In this document: in pieces, positions 24,901 to 33,913 of the stretch
Layout of the letters: each line of letters begins with the position of its first letter
Position numbering within the stretch: the stretch's first letter is position 1
Origin: Heligmosomoides polygyrus polygyrus
Taxonomy: Eukaryota > Nematoda > Chromadorea > Rhabditida > Heligmosomidae
DNA length: 64,000 nucleotides
Direction: 5' to 3'
NCBI GenBank assembly: GCA_947396885.1
Contig: OX377201.1
Location: 6,620,934 to 6,684,933, forward strand
The notes under the pieces: generated by a model
Told to the model about the DNA's origin: nothing
Database searches by the model: none
The model's input: the letters and a program-made list of their open reading frames with translations, nothing else
Translations under genes and position numbers: made by a program

Positions 24901-25897
24901 ATTATCCGAACATTTGATGGGATCCAATGTATTGAACGAATAATTTTCGGATATCCAATTAGGATACCCCGATCCGAATGATCCAGGAATCCGGGGCCCG
25001 CGAAAATAGCGTTGTCGGAGTCATCCAATTATCCGAAGACTTATATATGGTGGGATTTTCGGTCGGCTACATTGTATAGTAGAACCAGATCTTGGAGAGT
25101 TTAGAACCTTCCAGTTGAATTCTTTCTGCCTCTCATCAGACGTTCCGTTGCGTTCCTCATGAACAGTGTCTTCGTTTGGAAGATCCGCTGTCTTCTTCCA
25201 AACTCAGCAAGCATCGCCTCTGCTTCAGCGGTAGAACTCGAGAAGGGTACGACGTCGTCAGCAAAGCGAAGACTTGAGAGGAATCTTCCGTCCACACATA
25301 TGTCCTCTTCGTCCCATTTGAGCGATTTCGTTATCCACTGCAGCGCTGTGAGGAACAGCTTCGGCGACACCGTGTGCCCTGTTCTGCCCTGTTCCCAACT
25401 TGGAATGGGAAGTGGTAGAAGAACAGGTGACAGCTCGTCTTGCATCCAGCGTAGCGTCGGCTGTTCCTATTCTTAGGACCGTCCACTACTTCCTCGACGA
25501 GGTGAGAGGTCGGTGAAGCTGATAAGTAAGAATAAACGGAATTCCTGAAAAACGTAGTGGTTCTGGAAATAATTGTGCTGTAACGCCCTTGCAGCTGAGG
25601 CATCTTGCCGAAGAGATTTCCGTGCAGTCCTAAATAATTGCCGCTGGATCAGAAAAACACTCCGCTGTCGTTAGTCAATGTGAAATGGCCGTTGATTGTG
25701 TCGTTCTTTGAGCTTTCCTTCGCATTTTCACTTTCATTCCCCACTGCACGCAACAAGATGAAATGAATAAGAAATCGTAGAAGGAACTCCCAGAAAAATG
25801 ATCTTGTTCTCTTCAGAAAAACGAGATTGTGGAGCTGCGAGACATCTGCAGTCAACTCATGTCGCAAATAGAGCCGACCTCGGACGCCGAACAGTGA
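12994..25897 (+). CDS. tac-1: TACC-domain coiled-coil protein (TAC-1 orthologue), multi-exon
   Basis: Centrosome/spindle-pole microtubule factor; in nematodes TAC-1 works with the XMAP215 homologue ZYG-9 (established knowledge). Exons seen: 12994-13178, 18683-18781, 19658-19745, 20494-20583, 20710-20833, 23336-23441, 23507-23613, 23650-23821, 25817-25897 (TGA). Phases agree at every junction except 20833/23336, where one to a few tens of bases are missing. The N-terminus is Pro/Gln/Ser-rich and disordered. The coiled coil starts at LEELEAKMVDLFRTKEAE and runs to the end. The TACC hallmarks are EYQMMLEELT, SKLYDSFKKLRKIAEEQK, EYSGLHEKYLERVEEVKQLQ, and the terminal EIVELRDICSQLMSQIE, which corresponds to the ELTxICDxLIxKM end of human TACC proteins. 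The start codon follows a TTAGCTCAG acceptor at 12986 and may be trans-spliced. Introns are repeat-filled, up to 5.5 kb. Confidence 0.8.
13360..14086. mobile_element. Non-autonomous TIR element with 8-bp target duplication, carrying an exon-like frame
   Basis: Ends GGTACTATTGTACTTAGTG and CACTAAGTACAGTAGTACC are inverted repeats extending about 150 bp into each arm (through AACGACCACGATATTCGTTC). The 8-mer GGCATTTG flanks both sides (13352-13359, 14087-14094), and removing the element rejoins the host repeat (CTGATCT-GGCATTTG-TTTTCG). The core (about 13520-13920) has further hairpins with AAATAGCGCGCGCTGG and a candidate exon on the minus strand. No transposase was recognised. The 8-bp duplication suggests hAT or a similar superfamily. 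Confidence 0.8.
13638..13826 (-). other. Exon-like open frame inside a TIR element, possible captured first exon
   Basis: On the minus strand an ATG at 13826 opens a 63-codon frame starting MAAQQRRSNELHGFKL and containing KLDLPDLDFNN. It ends at a consensus donor (GGG|GTGAGC) at 13637. Composition is protein-like (charged, no low complexity), unlike the surrounding repeat. It may be a first exon captured from a host gene, as in Pack-MITEs, or the 5' exon of a deleted transposase gene. I do not recognise the protein. Confidence 0.4.
14524..14590. mobile_element. Very short hairpin MITE with TTA duplication
   Basis: 67 bp with arms ACTAGTTTATACTTGC and GCAAGTATAAACTAG, flanked by TTA (14521-14523, 14591-14593). 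Same design as the 120-136 bp GTTTATACTTCG elements at 36668, 46569 and 55600. Confidence 0.7.
14868..15185 (+). mobile_element. SINE family 1 copy
   Basis: Runs from a diverged tRNA-like head (GTCGCATGCACCGATAC, B-box region GGTTCTGGTTTCCC) through CCAGACTTGTCTGGGAACG, GGCCACCGCAAGTCATTGTA and GTAGAAGTAGAATACGCG to a CGTCCTTTAT tail. Sense orientation inside a tac-1 intron. Confidence 0.8.
15186..16090. other. AT-rich intron sequence of tac-1
   Basis: Long AT-rich stretch (15310-15660). A fragment of the SINE 3' end (ATTTCATAGAAGTAGGATGCG) lies at about 15690-15725. No gene seen. Confidence 0.5.
16096..16222 (-). repeat. tRNA-like repeat (SINE family 2), diverged
   Basis: On the minus strand: GGTGGTACAAGGCGTAGCA (A-box-like), then GCTGGTTCAAGTCCTCC (B-box-like), then GGCTAGAGTTTTGGTCGCAA. 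The same 3' trailer after the tRNA-like part occurs at 33722-33835 and 48028-48136. Confidence 0.55.
16345..16625 (+). mobile_element. SINE family 1 copy
   Basis: A-box-like GTGTAGCGCAGTTGCG, B-box-like CTGGTTCGGACTTTCC, body CCAGACGTGTCTGGGAAGG, 3' block CCCGTAAAAGTAGAATGCC and a CTTTATCC tail. Sense orientation in a tac-1 intron. Confidence 0.85.
16854..16951. repeat. Perfect 49-bp tandem duplication
   Basis: Two adjacent identical 49-bp units, each starting GTTGGAGTTCGCTAAGATTA and containing the small palindrome TTAAGAAG..CTTCTTAA. Identity of the copies points to a recent event or an assembly artefact. Confidence 0.9.
17176..17290 (+). repeat. tRNA-like repeat (SINE family 2), degenerate
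   Basis: GTTGCCAAGCGATCTCC then GCAGGTCCGAGTCCCGCC (B box) and GGCACAAGGGTTTTGCACGG. Arms of the acceptor stem do not pair well, so this is not a functional tRNA gene. Confidence 0.45.
17720..17787 (+). other. tac-1: Candidate alternative first exon of tac-1
   Basis: ATG in GCCAATATGGCT opens MAAAPTSDEDDFELYN and reaches a CAAG|GTGCTC donor after 68 bases, giving phase 2. Phase 2 is exactly what the exon at 18683 needs, so the joined frame stays open. This could be an internal-promoter start or an alternative to the exon at 12994. The donor is weak; transcript data are needed. Confidence 0.35.
18376..18645 (+). mobile_element. SINE family 1 copy, diverged
   Basis: Head TGGTAGCGCAGTCGGAGG is good; the middle (CCAACAAAGCTTTCCATTGG, GACCTGTCCATCGGTTGACC) and 3' part (AGAAGCAGAATGCGGGG) are recognisable but altered. 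Its tail end lies about 40 bp upstream of the tac-1 exon at 18683. Confidence 0.75.
19115..19410 (+). mobile_element. SINE family 1 copy, well preserved
   Basis: GAGCGCAGTCGGAGGAGGC, B-box CTGGTTCGGATTTCGC, GGCCAACCAAGCCTCC, CCAGACTTGTTTGGGAAGG, CTCGTAGAAGTAAAATACG, tail CCTTTATTC. Sense orientation in a tac-1 intron. Confidence 0.85.
20950..21117. mobile_element. Palindromic MITE with CTG target duplication
   Basis: Ends GGGCCGGATTCATCAACG and CGTTAATGAATCTGGCCT are inverted repeats; arms contain ACAGCCGAAATCC and GATAGCGCGGCTTATC. CTG at 20947-20949 and 21118-21120 flanks it. It sits in the tac-1 intron after exon 20710-20833. Confidence 0.8.
21447..21613. mobile_element. Palindromic MITE, CWG family
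   Basis: Same family as 20950-21117: GGGCCGAATTCATCAACGAC to TCGTTGGTGAACCCGGCTC. Flanks are CAT and CAG, so the duplication is imperfect. Confidence 0.75.
22195..23062. repeat. Foldback element (GATTTGGAAGAT family)
   Basis: The left arm (TCACGTCAAATTAGACTG, GCAAGCTTGACGCTTTTG, GATCAAAACGAGCTTCC) is answered by an inverted right arm (about 22860-23062). The centre has two inverted blocks around GATCACGCCATGCACTCG and GCGTGGCGTGACCTC. Relatives: 38590-39600, 44490-45865, and single arms at 33120 and 43600. Confidence 0.65.
23822..24444. other. Intron sequence of tac-1, nothing identified
   Basis: A G-run at about 23922 and a C-rich stretch at about 24103; no feature supported. Confidence 0.4.
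24445..25450 (-). pseudogene. RTE-type LINE reverse transcriptase, broken and split
   Basis: Minus strand. The upstream part (25100-25390) has HTVSPKLFLTALQWI, CVDGRFLSSLRFADDVVPFS (palm motif FADD) and an altered thumb. The downstream part (24450-24780) has LRTTHRALERCLLKYNRRTQ and GSDLRRLSHFRDPKDY, the C-terminal signature of nematode RTE-like reverse transcriptases. The GVRQGD motif is degraded, frames shift, and a 300-bp repeat (24785-25085) separates the parts. No endonuclease domain was seen. Inactive, in the last tac-1 intron. Confidence 0.8.
24785..25085. repeat. Dispersed TCCGAATTATCC repeat
   Basis: Many overlapping near-palindromic words such as TTTTCGGATATCCAATTAGG and AATCCGGGGCCCGCGAAAAT. 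Related stretches are at 46840-47225 and 63800-64000. It interrupts the LINE fragment, so it is the younger insertion. Confidence 0.65.
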
Positions 25898-26888
25898 ACA
25901 GTGGTGACTTGACTGTGCCGCATGAAATCGACGAGCATAATACTGTCTCTATTTATTCTTGAGTAATCACAATCAGTTGTTCTCGAAATTTGATTGGTAA
26001 TCATTCCTGTGTTCTTAGCTTCACGGTACTTGTACATGATCTTGCATTAAGTGTGCAAAAAGTAGACTCTTGGCCAAGCTTCCAATCGTCGGGACGAGTT
26101 TTCCGTAGTCCCAAAGAGTTGCTGAGGGACCACAAGAACACTTCACCCACGTCGGTCAATGTGGGGCGGCCATAGATGGTGTCGCTCTTTGAGCTCTCCT
26201 TCGGATTCATGCTTGGGTTTCTATCGTGTTTTTTTTCTTTTCGCATCCTTTTCTATTTTCTCTGGTGCTTAACATTCGTCTTCCCAAGCGCTCCCATCGT
26301 ATTTGTTTGCTGTTTGTTCGATGAAAATGGTAGAAAGTCGGAACAGCCAATAGCGCAACGGCATGGAAACACAAAAAACAGCAAAGAAAGTGCTCCATTA
26401 TCCCGTAGGGTGTGAAGTAACTGTAGAAAGGTAAGAAGAATGGCGATAGGTGTCTTAGTACCCAGTTCCACTGATTTACATAGACCATGGGTTCCCGCGT
26501 AATGACCGCCTGACCTTGCACATGAGACCTTTCTGCTTCGGCTGGCAGCTCGTCTACACCATTGGAAGTTTAGTCACAAGTAGCATGCATTGACCACTGT
26601 ATTGTTTATCTGCTTGTGTTATAAAGCTTCGAAGAAATATGTTGGTCTAAAGAGCTTGTAATTCACCGAGTGCACGCCTCCGAGATAATATCTGCATTAT
26701 TCAGATCAGAGAGGCAGCTAATTAGAGGGTTAAGGCTGGATGTTGATGCCCGAGTGGAAACTTTCACACTGCGGCTTTTATGTCTGAGGTGCTGTTCATA
26801 GTTCGCTACAATCGACGATTGTTCAATCGAGCGATGCATACACGTCGATTTTCCCAGTATGATCATTCAGCGCGAATCGATCTCTCTC
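25898..26888. other. Intergenic, no feature identified
   Basis: Follows the tac-1 stop. GTGTCGTTCTTTGAGCTTTC (25698, inside the last intron) and GTGTCGCTCTTTGAGCTCTC (26178) head two diverged copies of a short repeat. No exon recognised. Confidence 0.4.
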
Positions 26889-27462
26889 GGCACTATTGTA
26901 CTTTCGGGACTCCACGAGGTCGAGGAGAGGTCGAAAAAAAATTTCGCCAAATCTTCGCCCAGGGAGTTATTTGGGGTGCTGGTCACGAATCTGACATCCG
27001 TTTTTGAAATTTCGACCGACTACGGTAGGTTACAGTAGGTACGAGTAACTAAGGCTGCCGAGATCATAGTCACCGATTTCGCCCGAACTTCGCCTAGGGG
27101 AGTTATTTGGGGGTGCTGATCACGAATCTGACATCAGTTTTTCGTACTACGCTGAAGTTTGGGCGAAATCGGTGACCATTACCTTAATTATCCGTACCTA
27201 CCGTAACCTACCGTACTCCAGCGTAAAACGAAATACGAACGACAGATTCGGTATCAGCACCCCAAATAACCCCCTGGTTTGGGCGAAAGATGTTAAGGGT
27301 GACCTTGGCACCCTTAACACCCGCACCTACCGTAATCGGCCGCAATTTCAAAAACAGATGTCAGATTCGTGATCAGCACCCCAAATAACCCCCCGGTCGA
27401 AGTTTGGGCGATTTTTTTTCGACGTCCCTCGTCCTCTGGAGTCCCGAAAGTACAAAAGTGCC
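26889..27462. mobile_element. TIR element, GGCACTATTGTACTTTCGGGACT family
   Basis: Second copy of the element at 2295-2887. Ends GGCACTATTGTACTTTCGGG and CCCGAAAGTACAAAAGTGCC are near-perfect inverted repeats. Interior blocks are TTTGGGGTGCTG and ACGGTAGGTTACAGTAGGT in both orientations. Non-coding. Confidence 0.8.
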
Positions 27463-29937
27463 ATTGTCTCCACAATTCGACTTGCTAGATGGGGTTTATT
27501 TAGGAAATAACTCTAGATGTTTATGTATTGATGTGAAGCACCACACATCTATTGCCTCCATTCATACATTGACATTTTGGAAAGAAACCTGTTGCTGCTT
27601 TGTGATGTTGTTCGAAGCTATCACATGAACTGTCATCACTTTATACATTTGGAAATGTGCAATAAAAAATAGATTCTCTCTGGGATAAAAAGTGGTTCCA
27701 GTTTTTTTCAAGTGTTGAGTGCTGTTATCTTTTTCTATATAAAATGCACTGCAATAAGAACAATAGGAATCTGCTATTTAAAGCCTACAATAAGACATTT
27801 GCCAGCCCGTAGGTTGAACGTCTAGAAGTGCTTCGGACTCCCGCCGAGTGACGAGAGCAGTTCTACACAAGCAGCTTGGATCCACCACACCCTGCAGTCC
27901 CTTCCCTTGTTTATTTCTGCAAACAATTGATGCTCTACGAGGCGATTGATGTCCGACAAGGAAGCGTGAGCGGCTGAGAGGGTGTCCGAAAGTTTCCGCG
28001 CTCCATCGCCAAGGGCGATCTCTAAGCAGAGGATTACATGAGAACTGGTCCATGACTCATTCCGCCACGCGCGTGCGGCGTGAGTCAGATAGAAAGAGTA
28101 AGCCTCTGCGTCTTATCTCCTTGCGAGCGCAACGTCATCCGCCTTCTCGTCGAACAGCAGAGTCACGTGAATAGAACATGAACACGGCCGGAACCGTAGG
28201 GAGAGTTGGTGGTCGCATAGAATCGACAACGAGTATTGATTGTGTTACAACTGTTTTATTGATATGTGAAAAAAAGGGAATTGGAGTGATTTAGGACGAG
28301 GCTTGGTGCGGTATGCACTTGGTTTTTCCTAATTTCAAGTATGCAGTGACATGCTTATCACGTAAAGTATATCTTCAACGTCACAATGGTACTACCAATA
28401 ATACCATGAGCAGGAAAATAAAAACAAAACAAATATCACCAATGTGCTAATCTAGCGGCAAGTACATCGAGGTGGTCCTTGCATTCTCTTGTAATAGGCG
28501 GCGCCCTGCGGTCCTCAGAAATTGGTGGAACCTCCAGAGCTCGGTGAGCACTTCCACTTGTCGTTGTTGCTCATCAGTACTTATGTGCTGTGGTGCAACT
28601 TCACCTTGACGAAGTTTTATGCCTAATCCTAATACTATAAGATGGTGGCGCTATGATTTAGCAATCAGCTGGACCTGACTGACCTCACACACAGCATTCG
28701 TCTCGTAGGGATGTGGTGAGATAGCAGCGGTGATTCCAAAACGCTGCTTGGATCAGCAATTTCACCCTGCTTGGCCGTTTTGTAGCATGTAACTGCAAGG
28801 TCTGAAGTGCTGTCATACTTCCCTTGAGAGCGCAGTGAGACTGTGTTAATGTTATGCACTAATTTCCATTCAATTACTCTCACTGTAGCCTCAACAGAGG
28901 TGTAATGGGGCTCTGAAGATCTGCAGCTACATTAGATGTCCTCATGTTTGTTGCAGGTGTTTATGCCGATTTGATCAAACGGTCCACTACTTATAGGATC
29001 TATTATTGGTCGCCCTGGTCTCTCCGCTGTTGCCGCTATTTGAATGTGCTCATTCCGCCTCTGAACCATCTCTACTACTGGTAGTCTCGCACCCAACTAG
29101 CACGCACGTGGTCTCAGTGGGAGAGTTGTAGGCAATGCGCTCATGAGTGAGAGGCCTGTCGGTTAGCCAGAAGTCGAGGTGCATGTTGAGTGTGAGAGGC
29201 GGCAGACGATAAAGACACGAGCGGGATGCATGTGAGGCGCGAGGAGGTGCGAGACATGGTTGCAGAAAGCCCGCGCGCCGAGTTGGCACCTTGCCCATGG
29301 ACCAGTTCTCCGGCAACGTAAAGGACGCAGATAGCACCTTGGTTGTGCAGTATAATAGCACTCGCCATAAAACGGCACAAAGCCATTCAACAGTGTTTCC
29401 GACATCTTTTACATAGTGATCAAATCGCCCCCAACCCCTCCAGCTACTATAGCGCCAGGCCATCATCCGATCTACGAGCACTATGCATTAGCTTTGAGCC
29501 ATCAAAGTAGGCTCCACGGCTGAGTTTCTGGCTCGCCAATCAAATAGTCTAATCCTTGATGCCCAACTGTTATGTCAATTGGGAGAATCCGTAGCTAAAG
29601 CGGTTAATTTCGTGAAAAATTCAAACTGATTGGAGACTGCGTATCGTACGCAACCTGCAGACAGTTGTGATTGCCGGTTACCTTAAACACTTAATTGTTC
29701 TCAAAGATTTCTAGTGTGGGGCTTTATGAATTTGCCATCTTAAAGGAGGAGAGTGAAGTGCTCGAGTGTTTCACGGATAGACGTGGAGCTCTTTTAACCT
29801 GTTCCTCCCGTGGGCCGCGCAAAGTGGCGGCGGGGAAGGGGCGGTGGGCTGTAAGTGGTAGACGAACTCTTAAAGTACGTGCTGTTCTCTATTATTGTGT
29901 TGGACCATTCATGCCGAATGTGCTATTACAAGTACTT
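27463..29937. other. Intergenic, no supported gene
   Basis: Several open frames on the minus strand (27778-28053, 29050-29481 of 143 codons) show no recognisable domain, no splice context and biased composition; I do not call them genes. No repeat shared with the rest of the window was noticed. Confidence 0.35.
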
Positions 29938-30110
29938 GGCAGCTTGGGAAGGATGAAACACTGACTTGTCCATCGGCTGACCACCACAGGTCATTGTATG
30001 TGCCAACCTCGCATTCAAATCGCCTCCACGACATCCAGTAGAAGTAGAATGCCTTACGCATCCCAAAGAGCGTTTCAATAAAAGCTCCTTTACCGTTTTT
30101 ATATCTTAAG
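29938..30110 (+). mobile_element. SINE family 1, 5'-truncated
   Basis: Only the 3' two thirds: GCTTGGGAAGGATGAAACAC, GACCACCACAGGTCATTGTA, CCAGTAGAAGTAGAATGCC. It ends about 130 bp upstream of the RPP21 start codon. Confidence 0.75.
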
Positions 30111-30241
30111 CTCTTGTGCGCAGATAATATGTCATGAGAGAATAGTTTGGCGGTTTTTCATTCGGGAACGTTGCAGTGTGTACACTTCGCATTTGTAGGA
30201 GTGCACTCCCCGTTGGGAAGCTGAATACCACACTCTCAGAT

Positions 30242-30647
30242 ATGAGTGGATCTGCCGATCCAGCACCAGTTCCGTCAACATCTGCTACCTCACCCAACAC
30301 ATGTACTAATGGTAACGCGACGAGAAAACGAGGTAAAGAAGCAGCCGAGAAGCGTGATTCAGCGGCTCGTCTTCACGTCTTGGATTCGCATATGCGGTTG
30401 AACTTCCTCCATCAAGGAGCTCTACATCTCTCCTCTCAGAGTAAGCAGTACTGTTCATTATGGGTTTCGTAAACGGAAGGAAGAGTTGGTAAAAATTTCA
30501 GGCTCTGGGCTCGACGACGGCTACGCGAAGCTCGCTCGTCGTTACGCAAAACTGTTCAGAGATGTGCTAAAGACGGAACGTGTCAAGATTCGACCGGACA
30601 TAGGACAGACGTTTTGTCGGAAGTGCAAGCAGGTCTTCGTGGCCAAG
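30242..30647 (+). CDS. RNase P subunit, Rpr2/RPP21/SNM1 family (exons 1-2; 3' end unresolved)
   Basis: Protein subunit of nuclear RNase P, which removes 5' leaders from pre-tRNA (family knowledge). Exon 1 is 30242-30440 (phase 1) and exon 2 30502-30647 (phase 0). A CTCTCAG acceptor directly before the ATG (30238-30239) could accept a spliced leader. The first ~30 residues are Ser/Pro/Thr-rich, then Lys/Arg-rich. Residues about 55-65 (MRLNFLHQGALHLSS) match the family's RLNFLYQAA helix. YAKLARRYAKLFRDVLKTER is the second helix and FCRKCKQVFV is the first CxxC of the zinc ribbon. The second CxxC is not in these exons, so at least one more exon is required; a candidate starts at 33914. RPP21 and SNM1 cannot be told apart from this portion. 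Confidence 0.7.
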
Positions 30648-30768
30648 GTGCGTTTCTGCCGCCACCATTTTTTCTTGACTTTTCTTTTATTATTGTTGGA
30701 ATGGAGCGACTGGCATTTCGAGTGTTTTTCTGGTCCAACGAGGGTCGTTTTATAATACTTCCATACTA

Positions 30769-31330
30769 TTAGGTAGTAAGGAAGGTTCCAGCCACTCAAC
30801 TTGGCGTTCCGCCAAATATTTGAAAATGTTCTGGAACCTCAACCCAATAACGCATATATAGTCTGACTTATGACTTACATTTGCTACTATTGTCGTCATA
30901 TTCTGTTATGAATATGGCAGAGAAAATCGTTCTCGACTGCAAGCTGGCTCGACTGCTTCTGCTTTACGAGTTCAAAATGCAAAGCAGTGCAAGACTCGCA
31001 GTGGATATGGAATGATGGGTCCTACCTCTGTCTCCTACGTCTCCTACGAAGTTTGGTTCCGGAAGTTCAAGAACGAAGACGCTTGCTTGGAGGACCAACA
31101 CGGTCTGGAAGGCCAGTTGCACTGAATGACAAGCGCCTTCTGAGCCGGTTCAGGAGGATCTCCGGCGCTGCACCCGTGAACTGGGAGGAACTCGAGTGCT
31201 GTCTCACCATCAACACCTGCGTGGCTTTGGGAAAACATACAGCGTAATCGCTTCTTTTGTTTCACTGAAAAATTGCGCTCTAGTGCCCTTCGAAAAATAA
31301 AAACTGCATAAAATTATAAACAGTCTGACC
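30769..31330 (+). pseudogene. Decayed mariner-like element
   Basis: TTAGGTAGTAAGGAAGG at 30769 resembles a mariner terminus. Downstream, in shifting frames, are LLLLYEFKMQSSARLAVD, YEVWFRKFKNEDACLEDQ and LLSRFRRISG, which correspond to the N-terminal DNA-binding domain of mariner transposases. Stops and frameshifts are present and the catalytic domain is deleted. The right terminus was not found. It lies in the intron after RPP21 exon 2. Confidence 0.7.
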
Positions 31331-31581
31331 ATTCTTTGGGTAAAGAATAAAGGAAAAAAGACGGTATTCAATTTTTTTATTCAATCCCCTTTGGGATGCG
31401 CCACGCATTCTACTTCTACGCGAGTTCATGGAGGTGATTTGAATGTGTATTTAGCCACAGTGACTTGCGGTGGCCAGCCGATGAGAAAGTCAGCGCTTTA
31501 TCGTTCCCAGACAAGTCTGGTATCATTTCACCGACCACAGAGAGATGGAAGGCTTGGTTGGCCTGGGCGGGAAATCCGAAC

Positions 31582-32998
31582 CAGGGGTGCACACGAAATT
31601 CTGGGCGTTAAATTTTCTTAACGAAATTTTTTTAACGGAAAATTTTCGTTAAATTTCGTTAAAAAATACATTTAGCTGTAAACCATTATTTCAACTGAAA
31701 AAAAAGGAAACCTTATACGTCTCAACTTCAAGAGGTCAACCGCTAATGTTCAAGGAATGGTGTGTAACACTGCAATGTAAAATAAACACATCATCATCAA
31801 CAAACACAGAAAAATAAACAAGCCTTCAGCAACAAATTATCTACAGGGCATAGAATAGGAACAACTATGGAATTACCATTCAAGGCAAGATGATCATCGG
31901 TAAGGCATCCTGAAATGTGCGATCAGGCCCGGAGTTCCACCCTTTCCTAGTTCTTTCGTTTGACTGTTCTACGAACATGTACAATCTCCGTGCAGGCACC
32001 AGCCCATTAAGTACACAAAGAATTAATAAAAAAATACAGTAAAAACTCCTATCAGTGGAATGTTAACACGTTGACGAACGCAAATTTTCGAGTGCCTGTT
32101 GCGTGGGACCAATCATATTTATGCAACGTCGGAGAAGTGATACGAGATCGTGTCACACGGTCCCACACTGCCGAGAAAGTGTGACACGCCGTCTTCTTGT
32201 TAACGTTCAGGAAAGATAGCTTTCCAAGTTTCTGTTATTAGCGTTTTTGTAAAATAGTTTAAAATACGTCTAGCGGCAGTAAACATTCGCTCCGTCTCGA
32301 CTGCTCCAGGTGGGTAAAAGTATTTTCAGATGAGCAGCTCCAGGTGAGAATAGGCATATCTTACGAGGTTAGACCAGTATCTTTGTGAATTCGTTGACCT
32401 GCTTGGGGACTCGGCGAAGAAATTTCTAGCTCCAAAGGACATTAAAGGATAAGGATAAAGGATGGCGATACTCAATCCCTTCTGGGATACGCCGCTCATT
32501 CTACTTCTCCGGGATACCCTGGAGACAATGGCTTGCGGTGGCCAGCCGATGAAGAAATCAGCGCTCTGTCCTTCCCAGGCAAGTTCGGTACCAATTCACC
32601 GACCCCAGAGACTTGGTTGGCCTGGGCGGGAAATCCCGAAGAAGGACCAGCAACCTGGTATAGGGTACACGCGACAGCCAGCACCTCCTCCGATTGCGCT
32701 ACACGTGCCCCAAAACGTATTATTTCTAAAAATTCAAAACGAATTGAATTGATAAAAACATCAAATTATTCTTGCTGATTTCAATAGTTTTCCAAGAACA
32801 GTCCTAATCGGGAGGAAGAGACCTGCAACATTAGAGAATACTGAGAGTACATGTGATAAACTCACTGGGAAAAAAGTCCGTTAAAAATTCCGTTAAATTC
32901 TCAAAAATTTCCGTTAAGTCGTTAAGCAAGATTTTACCGAAAAATGCCGTTAATTCGTTAAATTCGTTAAATCGTTAACCGTTAAATGTGCACCCCTG
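31582..32998. mobile_element. Non-autonomous hAT-type element with perfect 8-bp TSD
   Basis: Ends CAGGGGTGCAC and GTGCACCCCTG, the CAGGGGTG-type terminus of hAT transposons, are exact inverted repeats. The 8-mer ATCCGAAC is present on both sides (31574-31581, 32999-33006). Sub-terminal arrays of TTAACGAAATTT and CGTTAAATCGTTAA words lie inside each end. There is no transposase; the interior is AT-rich and holds a SINE at 32450-32712. Termini and target duplication make the class assignment good. Confidence 0.88.
32450..32712 (-). mobile_element. SINE family 1 nested inside the hAT-type element
   Basis: Tail AAAGGATAAGGATAAAGGA on the left, GCGGTGGCCAGCCGATGAAG in the body, and head GGCACGTGTAGCGCAATCGG read on the minus strand. 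Nearly full length. Confidence 0.85.
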
Positions 32999-33119
32999 AT
33001 CCGAACCATGAACCTGGTATTGTATGCAAGCGACAACGGGCACCTCCTCCGACTGCACCACATGCGCCCTCATTTGGATAAGTTATGCCCAATTTTCGTT
33101 AGGCAGCATTATCGTAATC

Positions 33120-33290
33120 TTCTTGGAGAGTCTTTAGTTTAATATGGAAGGAGCTCGTTTTGATTTGGAAGATGCTAATCTTGATTTCAAAAACGTGAGG
33201 CTTGCTTAGAAGAGCTCCCAGCTTGTTTTCAAAGTGTTCAAACTGATCTGAATTGTATCCATGACGTGAATATGGTTTACATTCACTTAT
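33120..33290. repeat. Single arm of the GATTTGGAAGAT foldback family
   Basis: GGAGAGTCTTTAGTTTAATA, GCTCGTTTTGATTTGGAAGA and AGGCTTGCTTAGAAGAGC match the right arms at 22860, 39300, 43600 and 45740. No opposing arm was seen nearby. Confidence 0.6.
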
Positions 33291-33721
33291 TTTTATGCGT
33301 TCTTCCCTTGCTGAAGTTTTATAAAGTGGATTTCCCCGGCTTAGCAGTGCAATTTTCCCCTGACATTGCTGGGGGATCGGATACCGAATTTTTGTCGCTG
33401 ACTAGGTTAGCGCGTTATCTCGCTATCATGTGAGATCGTTCGTATGCTTGCCCTAGATGCCCATTCCCCTGCTCCACGTCATGCTATTGCTTCTACTTTT
33501 CGACTAAAGGCGCGGGTGTTTCGCTTTCCAAGTGGCTCCTAGTTTAAACGGCTCTTTGTGAGCCCTGAAACATTGATTCGTATTTTACTTTATTTTGTTT
33601 GCTTGCTTACATTTTTATCTGATCGTAATTACATTCGCGTGAAGGCCATGTCATACAATCCAGTGTGATGGGAAGTCTATAATATCAATGAATACTAGTT
33701 GTTGAATCGACACTCCTCAAA

Positions 33722-33835
33722 CGGCGTCGGTGGTGTAATGGCGTAAAGCATTCCCACCCGGTTAGAGGGAGCTGCGGGTTCGAGTCCCGCCTGGCGCTAG
33801 AAGTTTTGATCGCAACAAAACATCGTTATGACAGC
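33722..33835 (+). repeat. tRNA-like repeat (SINE family 2)
   Basis: A-box-like GGTGGTGTAATGGCG and B-box GCGGGTTCGAGTCCCGC followed by CTGGCGCTAG and the trailer AAGTTTTGATCGCAACAAAA. The T-arm pairs perfectly and the acceptor partly, but the anticodon arm does not give a 7-base loop. The shared 3' trailer at 48028-48136 indicates a retroposed family rather than a tRNA gene. Confidence 0.6.
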
Positions 33836-33913
33836 TCGCAATCTCAATACCAGCGTGCTGAGGCTTAAAGAAACTGATTTGACTCCTCTTTGCCTTTTGT
33901 GTTTTCGATTCAG

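Larger units (their letters stand above)
31370..33080 (-). mobile_element. SINE family 1, split by a hAT-type insertion
   Basis: The 3' part of the SINE is at 31370-31581 (GATGCGCCACGCATTCTAC, CCAGACAAGTCTGGTATC, minus orientation). Its head resumes at 32999-33080 (ATCCGAACCATGAACCTGG, GGCACCTCCTCCGACTG). The interruption is the 1417-bp element 31582-32998 with duplicated ATCCGAAC at the break. Confidence 0.85.

Noticed and set aside
29050..29481. 143-codon open frame on the minus strand
   Set aside because: No recognisable motif, no splice sites, Arg/Ser/Cys-rich composition and overlapping open frames in other registers suggest chance in GC-rich DNA.
33722..33796. Possible tRNA gene on the plus strand
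   Set aside because: The anticodon loop would be 11 bases and the acceptor stem is imperfect; the same trailer as the 48028 copy marks it as a repeat.
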